From Zymomonas sp. (GTDB taxonomy: Bacteria; Pseudomonadota; Alphaproteobacteria; Sphingomonadales; Sphingomonadaceae): DNA of 10,000 nucleotides. The stretch is taken from NCBI RefSeq assembly GCF_020216885.1, contig NZ_JAIWON010000090.1, positions 1 through 10,000 of the forward strand, given 5' to 3'. The notes under the pieces were generated by a model, which did not search any database, had not been told where the DNA came from, and saw only the letters and a list, made by a program, of their open reading frames with translations. This document shows, in pieces, positions 6,617 to 10,000 of this stretch. How positions within the stretch are numbered: position 1 is the first letter of the stretch; each line of letters opens with the position of its first letter. The translations under genes and the position numbers were made by a program.

Positions 6617-6667
6617 TAATACGCAGGATATTTTTCCCGTTATCAAGAAAATGTCGCTCTTATAAAC

Positions 6668-6702
6668 AAAAAGGCCACATCTCAAAAGGATGTGGCCTTT
6701 TT
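6668..6702. terminator. Bidirectional terminator between hsp20 and the DUF465 gene
   Basis: A 14-bp perfect stem pairs 6668-6681 with 6689-6702 around a 7-base loop, with an A tract on the left and a T tract on the right. It lies between convergent genes and works in either direction. Confidence 0.93.
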
Positions 6703-6730
6703 TATTCCTGATTTTTAAGAAATAATAAAT

Positions 6731-6928
6731 TTATGCAATAATATCAGGCACTAACCCGTCTTCCAAAAGCGTGATTTCGTCTTTCAAACGCAGCTTTCTT
6801 TTTTTCATCCGTGCTAAACGGAGCTGCTCTACCGGATTATTGAGCGCCAAGGCTTCAATAGCGATATCAAGATCCCGATGTTCCTGACGTAGCAGGTTAA
6901 GCTGCTCCCGTATTGCGTCATTGTTCAT
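6731..6928 (-). CDS. DUF465/YdcH-family small protein
   Basis: The 65-residue protein is a charged, helical, probably coiled-coil polypeptide. The C-terminal half (LRLARMKKRKLRLKDEITLLE) carries the KK-x-KL-x-L-K-DEI pattern of the DUF465 (YdcH) family. The N-terminal half, with LRQEHRDLDIAIEAL, supplies the conserved H-x-x-L-D helix. The family's function is unknown. I chose ATG 6928, 6 bases after AAGGA (6935-6939); an ATG at 6931 and a TTG at 6934 are in frame but too close. It has a related divergent neighbour at 7130. Confidence 0.85.
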   Translation of the reverse strand: MNNDAIREQLNLLRQEHRDLDIAIEALALNNPVEQLRLARMKKRKLRLKDEITLLEDGLVPDIIA

Positions 6929-7056
6929 CATCAATCCTTTAAAAATCTACTGATACATCGCCTTCATGAAAGCCATCTGTGCTATCTTCTTGCTTCTATG
7001 CCATATTGGTCGCGTAAAAAATACAACTTATCTGCAAAAAAGATTTTGTATCACGA

Positions 7057-7132
7057 CATAACGAATGATCTGTGTTTTACTCTCATCAGTCAGGCCATTC
7101 TGTCTGGCATTAACGGGAGATTATTCGTTATG
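7057..7132 (+). promoter_or_regulatory. Leader hairpin that encloses the start codon of the second DUF465 gene
   Basis: Bases 7057-7071 pair with 7118-7132 in an uninterrupted 15-bp stem with a single G-U pair (7067/7122). The right arm contains the last two bases of the GGGAG ribosome binding site and the entire ATG (7130-7132). The 46-base loop can form a small inner hairpin (GCCA 7094-7097 with TGGC 7105-7108). As drawn, the fold would block initiation, so it may be a translational switch such as a thermometer. A weak promoter (TTGGTC 7006-7011, TATCTG 7029-7034) could start an RNA that includes it. Function is inferred. Confidence 0.5.
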
Positions 7133-7288
7133 AGAAACAATCACCTCGCCGCATTATTTTCAAAACATGCCGATCTTGATGCGCGCTTACGATCCGAGGC
7201 CTCACGCCCCAATCCCGATTTTGCTGTATTGAATCGCCTAAAAAAAGAAAAACTCCGCATTAAAGAAAATATTTTCTCGCTAAAATAA
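7130..7288 (+). CDS. DUF465/YdcH-family small protein (second copy)
   Basis: This 52-residue protein fits the DUF465 family over its whole length: HLAALFSKHADLDARL, then SRPNPDF, then LNRLKKEKLRIKENI. The start is ATG 7130, with GGGAGA (7115-7120) 9 bases upstream. The frame is open back to an ATG at 6998, but those 44 residues have no ribosome binding site and no family resemblance. It is divergent from the related gene ending at 6731; many alphaproteobacteria carry more than one DUF465 gene. Function unknown; probably a small helical cytoplasmic protein. Its start codon lies within a long hairpin. Confidence 0.85.
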   Translation: MRNNHLAALFSKHADLDARLRSEASRPNPDFAVLNRLKKEKLRIKENIFSLK

Positions 7289-7291
7289 AAG

Positions 7292-7327
7292 AAAAAGGAC
7301 TTAAGCCCGATGGCTTAAGTCCTTTTT
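7292..7327. terminator. Bidirectional terminator between DUF465 and dksA
   Basis: A perfect 16-bp stem pairs 7292-7307 with 7312-7327 around a CGAT loop, with A and T tracts at the outer ends. It lies between convergent genes, 4 bp after the DUF465 stop and 9 bp from the dksA stop, and can serve both. Confidence 0.95.
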
Positions 7328-7335
7328 TAAAGTGT

Positions 7336-7821
7336 CTATTCTTCTCTTGATATTTTTTCATGACGTTCGTGCTTTTCTTGGGCTTCGATCGTCATGGTTG
7401 CAATCGGTCGGGCTTCCAATCGCGCCAGCGAGATCGGCTCTCCCGTTACCTCGCAATAGCCATATTCCCCTTCATCAAGCCGCCGCAAAGCGGCATCAAT
7501 TTTTGAAATCAACTTGCGCTGGCGGTCACGCGTCCGCAGTTCTATTGACCAATCGGTTTCACTTGATGCCCGATCGGTAAGGTCAGCTTCTTTCAAAGAC
7601 TCTTGGCGTAGCTGGGCAAGCGTTCCACGAGACTCAATCAGGATAGCCTCTTTCCATTTCAGCAGTTTTTCGCGGAAATAAGCCTGCTGCCGTTCATTCA
7701 TAAACGGCTCGTCCGGTGAAGGCCGATAGTCATTGGGGGCGGCGACAGAAGGCGCTTTTTCCAAAGCACTGGTTTTAATACCGTTGGTATCAACCTTAGA
7801 AGCAGTGAAATTAGATGCCAT
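7336..7821 (-). CDS. dksA: RNA polymerase-binding transcription factor DksA
   Basis: DksA enters the RNA polymerase secondary channel and, with ppGpp, shuts down rRNA promoters and activates amino-acid biosynthesis promoters in starvation. The start is ATG 7821 (161 residues), with GGGAG 8 bases upstream; the frame extends a further 30 residues without support. Residues 1-38 are a loosely conserved N-terminal extension. The coiled-coil arms (about 43-78 and 88-116) flank the tip D80-L-T-D83-R-A85, which keeps the D-x-x-D-x-A motif needed for activity. The C-terminal globular region has only one of the four zinc cysteines of E. coli DksA: C123 remains, while the others are T126, T144 and A147. 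That pattern is usual in alphaproteobacteria and suggests folding without zinc. A TATACA (7914-7919, minus strand) might be its -10 box. Confidence 0.93.
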   Translation of the reverse strand: MASNFTASKVDTNGIKTSALEKAPSVAAPNDYRPSPDEPFMNERQQAYFREKLLKWKEAILIESRGTLAQLRQESLKEADLTDRASSETDWSIELRTRDRQRKLISKIDAALRRLDEGEYGYCEVTGEPISLARLEARPIATMTIEAQEKHERHEKISREE

Positions 7822-8117
7822 ATACTTTGCTCCCTTTATTAAAGCTGGCAACCACCCTCTCGCTGCGCGGTTCATCAAACAAGGATTACTCCGGCAGGAA
7901 TCAGGCTTCACTCTGTATAATGCGTGCTAACTACAAGACAGAGAAAACTCTGTTATATGGCCAACCACGTCACGACTCTTGCTCTATTAGACAGGGGAAA
8001 CCGATCAGACAAGATAGAGAAGTATCATAGTATTAAATACTATTTTTAAAATAGATGGACTATGGATTTTTTTATACGGTCTTGCGTTCGATTTACAGCA
8101 TTGTCATAGGCAGGACT
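7822..8117. other. Divergent dksA/serS promoter region
   Basis: About 300 bp separate dksA (-) from serS (+), and no gene is visible. It holds a perfect inverted repeat ACAGAG-AAAA-CTCTGT at 7938-7953 and an AT-only-core hairpin at 8027-8043, listed separately. I could not choose a convincing serS promoter. The ORFs crossing this stretch lack ribosome binding sites. Confidence 0.55.
8027..8047 (+). repeat. AT-rich palindrome followed by a T run upstream of serS
   Basis: ATAGTATT (8027-8034) and AATACTAT (8036-8043) are perfect inverted arms around one A, and five or six T residues follow. It has the outline of a weak intrinsic terminator on the plus strand, yet no gene precedes it on that strand. 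It could be an operator, an attenuator in the serS leader, or the end of a small RNA. Confidence 0.45.
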
Positions 8118-9395
8118 ATGCATGATATAAGACTAATCCGTTCAGAGCCTGAAAATTTCGACAAGGCTTTATCCCGTCGGGGATTCGAACCCGTTTCCAA
8201 AACCATTCTTGAAATGGATGGCGAACGCCGAACATTGGCTTTGGAACTTCAAACGTTACAGACGAAACGGAATGAAGTTTCCCGCCAAATCGGACAAGCT
8301 ATGAAACAGGGCGAGAAAGACAAGGCCGAAGAAATGAAGGCCGAGGTTTCCGCCATCAAAGAAAAGATGGCCGCGCTTGAAGGCGAAGAAGCCGCTTTGG
8401 GTGACAAGCTGCAACGCTTTTTGTCCACTATTCCCAATCTCGCCGCCGAAGACGTTCCAGAAGGCAAAGACGAACAAGACAATAAAGAAGTCTTTCGTTG
8501 GGGTGAACCGCGTCAATTCTCTTTCAAACCAAAAGAACATGCGGATTTTGCACCGGCGTTAGGTCTCGATTTTGATACCGCCGCCGCAATGTCGGGCGCA
8601 AGATTTGCCTTGATGAAAGGTGCCATGGCACGCCTCAATCGGGCAATCGGCCAATATATGCTTGATTGCCAGACCGAAAAAAACGGTTTCACCGAAATTG
8701 CACCGCCGCTTTTGGTGCGCGACCATGCTCTTTTCGGGACGGGTCAGCTTCCCAAATTTGAAGAAGATTTATTTCATACAACAGATGACCGTTGGCTTAT
8801 TCCAACGGCTGAAGTTTGCCTGACCAATATTGTTCGGGAATCCATCCTTGACGAAAAAACGCTCCCTTTGCGCTTCACCGCTCTAACCCCCTGCTTCCGT
8901 GCCGAGGCCGGTGCCGCTGGTCGCGACACAAGAGGCCTCATTCGCCAGCATCAATTCGATAAGGTCGAGATGGTGGCGATCGCTACGCCAGAACAATCAA
9001 CCGCAGAACAAATGCGGATGGTTGAATGTGCCGAACAGATTCTACAAAATCTGAAACTGCCTTATCGTCGGGTTCTGTTATGCACGGGTGATATGGGCTT
9101 TTCTGCCACGCGGACTTATGATCTCGAAGTCTGGCTACCGGGGCAGAATTGTTATCGCGAAATCAGCAGCATTTCGGATTGTGGTGCTTTTCAGGCAAGA
9201 CGGATGAATACCCGCTATCGCCCTGAAGAAGGCAAAGGCACCGCTGCGGTTCATACTTTGAACGGTTCTGGGCTTGCTGTCGGTCGGACATTGGTCGCTA
9301 TTCTTGAAAATTATCAGGAAGAAGATGGCACCGTCACCATTCCTGAAGTGCTTCATCCTTATATGAATGGCATTACCAAGCTGGAGATTATCTAA
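8118..9395 (+). CDS. serS: Seryl-tRNA synthetase
   Basis: SerRS attaches serine to tRNA-Ser (and to tRNA-Sec where present) in the cytoplasm. The start is ATG 8118 (425 residues, the usual length) with AGG/AGGA at 8108-8115; the in-frame ATG at 8055 adds 21 residues with no ribosome binding site. The N terminus ([22 protein letters not shown]) and the charged antiparallel coiled coil to about residue 105, which grips the long variable arm of tRNA-Ser, are typical. The class II core follows: motif 2 around F260 ([21 protein letters not shown]) and motif 3 from N382 ([10 protein letters not shown], with R390 contacting ATP). The serine-site TAEV block is also present. Its stop overlaps the surE start by one base (TAATG), so the two are translated from one mRNA. 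Confidence 0.97.
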   Translation: MHDIRLIRSEPENFDKALSRRGFEPVSKTILEMDGERRTLALELQTLQTKRNEVSRQIGQAMKQGEKDKAEEMKAEVSAIKEKMAALEGEEAALGDKLQRFLSTIPNLAAEDVPEGKDEQDNKEVFRWGEPRQFSFKPKEHADFAPALGLDFDTAAAMSGARFALMKGAMARLNRAIGQYMLDCQTEKNGFTEIAPPLLVRDHALFGTGQLPKFEEDLFHTTDDRWLIPTAEVCLTNIVRESILDEKTLPLRFTALTPCFRAEAGAAGRDTRGLIRQHQFDKVEMVAIATPEQSTAEQMRMVECAEQILQNLKLPYRRVLLCTGDMGFSATRTYDLEVWLPGQNCYREISSISDCGAFQARRMNTRYRPEEGKGTAAVHTLNGSGLAVGRTLVAILENYQEEDGTVTIPEVLHPYMNGITKLEII

Positions 9396-10000
9396 TGCGT
9401 ATTCTGATAACCAATGACGACGGTATCGCCGCACAGGGTATCAAGATTCTGGAAGAAATCGCTCATAAAATTTCTGACGATGTAACGGTTGTCGCGCCTG
9501 ACAAAGAACGTTCCGGCATGGCACATTCTTTGACCTTAAGCCTGCCCAGCCGTCTCTATAAACATGATGACCGTCATTATTCGGTCTCCGGCACGCCGTC
9601 TGACTCGGTCGTCATGGGCATTAAAGAGATTATGAAAGATAATCCGCCAGACCTCGTCTTGTCTGGTATCAATCATGGTGCCAATCTGGCCGAAGATGTT
9701 ACCTATTCCGGTACGGTATCCGCCGCTATGGAAGGTGCCATTGCAGGCATCCGCTCCATCGGCCTTAGTCAGGTTTATTCGCCTGATTTCAAAAATGGCG
9801 CGCTTTCTTTTGATACAGCCATCAGTTGGGGTGAAAAAGTTATCAGACAACTGATTGACTCCACCTTACCGAACCGGACATTCTACAATGTCAATTTTCC
9901 AGCTTGTGAAAATGACGATGTCAAAGGTATTCAGGTTGTGGCTCAAGGTCATCGTGACTATGGCCGCCTGAATGTTGAAAAAGGCGTCGATCCGCGCGGG
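9395..10000 (+). CDS. surE: 5'/3'-nucleotidase SurE (N-terminal 202 residues; runs off right edge)
   Basis: SurE is a metal-dependent phosphatase that removes phosphate from nucleoside 5'- and 3'-monophosphates and some short polyphosphates; it is linked to stationary-phase survival. The start ATG 9395 shares its A with the serS stop and has GGAG (9383-9386) 8 bases upstream. The metal-site residues are visible: N7-D8-D9-G10 at the start of the Rossmann-like fold, S40 in [11 protein letters not shown] and N93 in SGINHGAN. The GTPSDSV and [12 protein letters not shown] blocks are also typical. A normal SurE has about 250 residues, so roughly 50 lie beyond the window. In many proteobacteria surE is followed by pcm; whether that holds here cannot be seen. 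Confidence 0.96.
   Translation, partial: MRILITNDDGIAAQGIKILEEIAHKISDDVTVVAPDKERSGMAHSLTLSLPSRLYKHDDRHYSVSGTPSDSVVMGIKEIMKDNPPDLVLSGINHGANLAEDVTYSGTVSAAMEGAIAGIRSIGLSQVYSPDFKNGALSFDTAISWGEKVIRQLIDSTLPNRTFYNVNFPACENDDVKGIQVVAQGHRDYGRLNVEKGVDPRG

Noticed and set aside
6998..7129. 44-residue N-terminal extension of the second DUF465 protein
   Set aside because: There is no ribosome binding site at 6998, no family match in the extension, and a good site sits before ATG 7130.
8055..8117. 21-residue N-terminal extension of SerRS
   Set aside because: No ribosome binding site at 8055; starting at 8118 gives the standard N terminus and length.
8249..8540. Minus-strand ORFs inside serS
   Set aside because: They are shadows of the coiled-coil coding region and have no family resemblance.
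1..10000. CRISPR array, toxin-antitoxin pair, prophage or defence system
   Set aside because: No spaced direct repeats, no integrase, phage or restriction genes and no toxin-antitoxin gene pair. The only repeats are the protein-level 11-mers and hairpins listed above.

Overview
The window is about 10 kb of a compact, moderately AT-rich alphaproteobacterial chromosome. The best match I can recall is Zymomonas mobilis: the KDPG aldolase reads like the Zymomonas Entner-Doudoroff enzyme, and the DksA has the alphaproteobacterial single-cysteine 'zinc finger'. The two small DUF465 proteins and the serS-surE pair fit the same group. Assignment is from sequence memory and family features, not from a search.

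Layout, left to right. (1) 1-267 is the 3' end of an IS5-family transposase running in from the left edge; it stops 8 bp from the convergent msrA stop. (2) 276-803 (-) is msrA. (3) 1094-2919 (-) is a MscS-type channel gene followed one base later by eda, whose ribosome binding site lies inside the channel gene, closed by a clear terminator. (4) 3213-3731 (+) encodes an exported protein made of eleven tandem 11-residue LEA-like repeats, with a terminator and a possible EcfG-type stress promoter. (5) 4125-5720 (+) is an exported S10 serine carboxypeptidase-like protein with an intact Ser/Asp/His triad. (6) 6128-6616 (+) is an Hsp20 chaperone behind a three-hairpin leader that looks like a ROSE RNA thermometer. 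(7) 6731-6928 (-) and 7130-7288 (+) are two divergent DUF465 genes; the second has its start codon inside a 15-bp hairpin. (8) 7336-7821 (-) is dksA. (9) 8118-10000 (+) is serS, overlapping by one base with surE, which runs off the right edge.

Most transcription units end in strong intrinsic terminators, three of them between convergent genes or usable in both directions. A stress theme runs through the window: methionine sulfoxide repair, osmotic channel, LEA-like protein, Hsp20, the ppGpp cofactor DksA and the stationary-phase phosphatase SurE. No single operon unites them. I see no CRISPR array, phage, defence island, tRNA or rRNA. The most interesting signals are in the RNA leaders: the ROSE-like element at 6036-6123 and the start-codon hairpin at 7057-7132.
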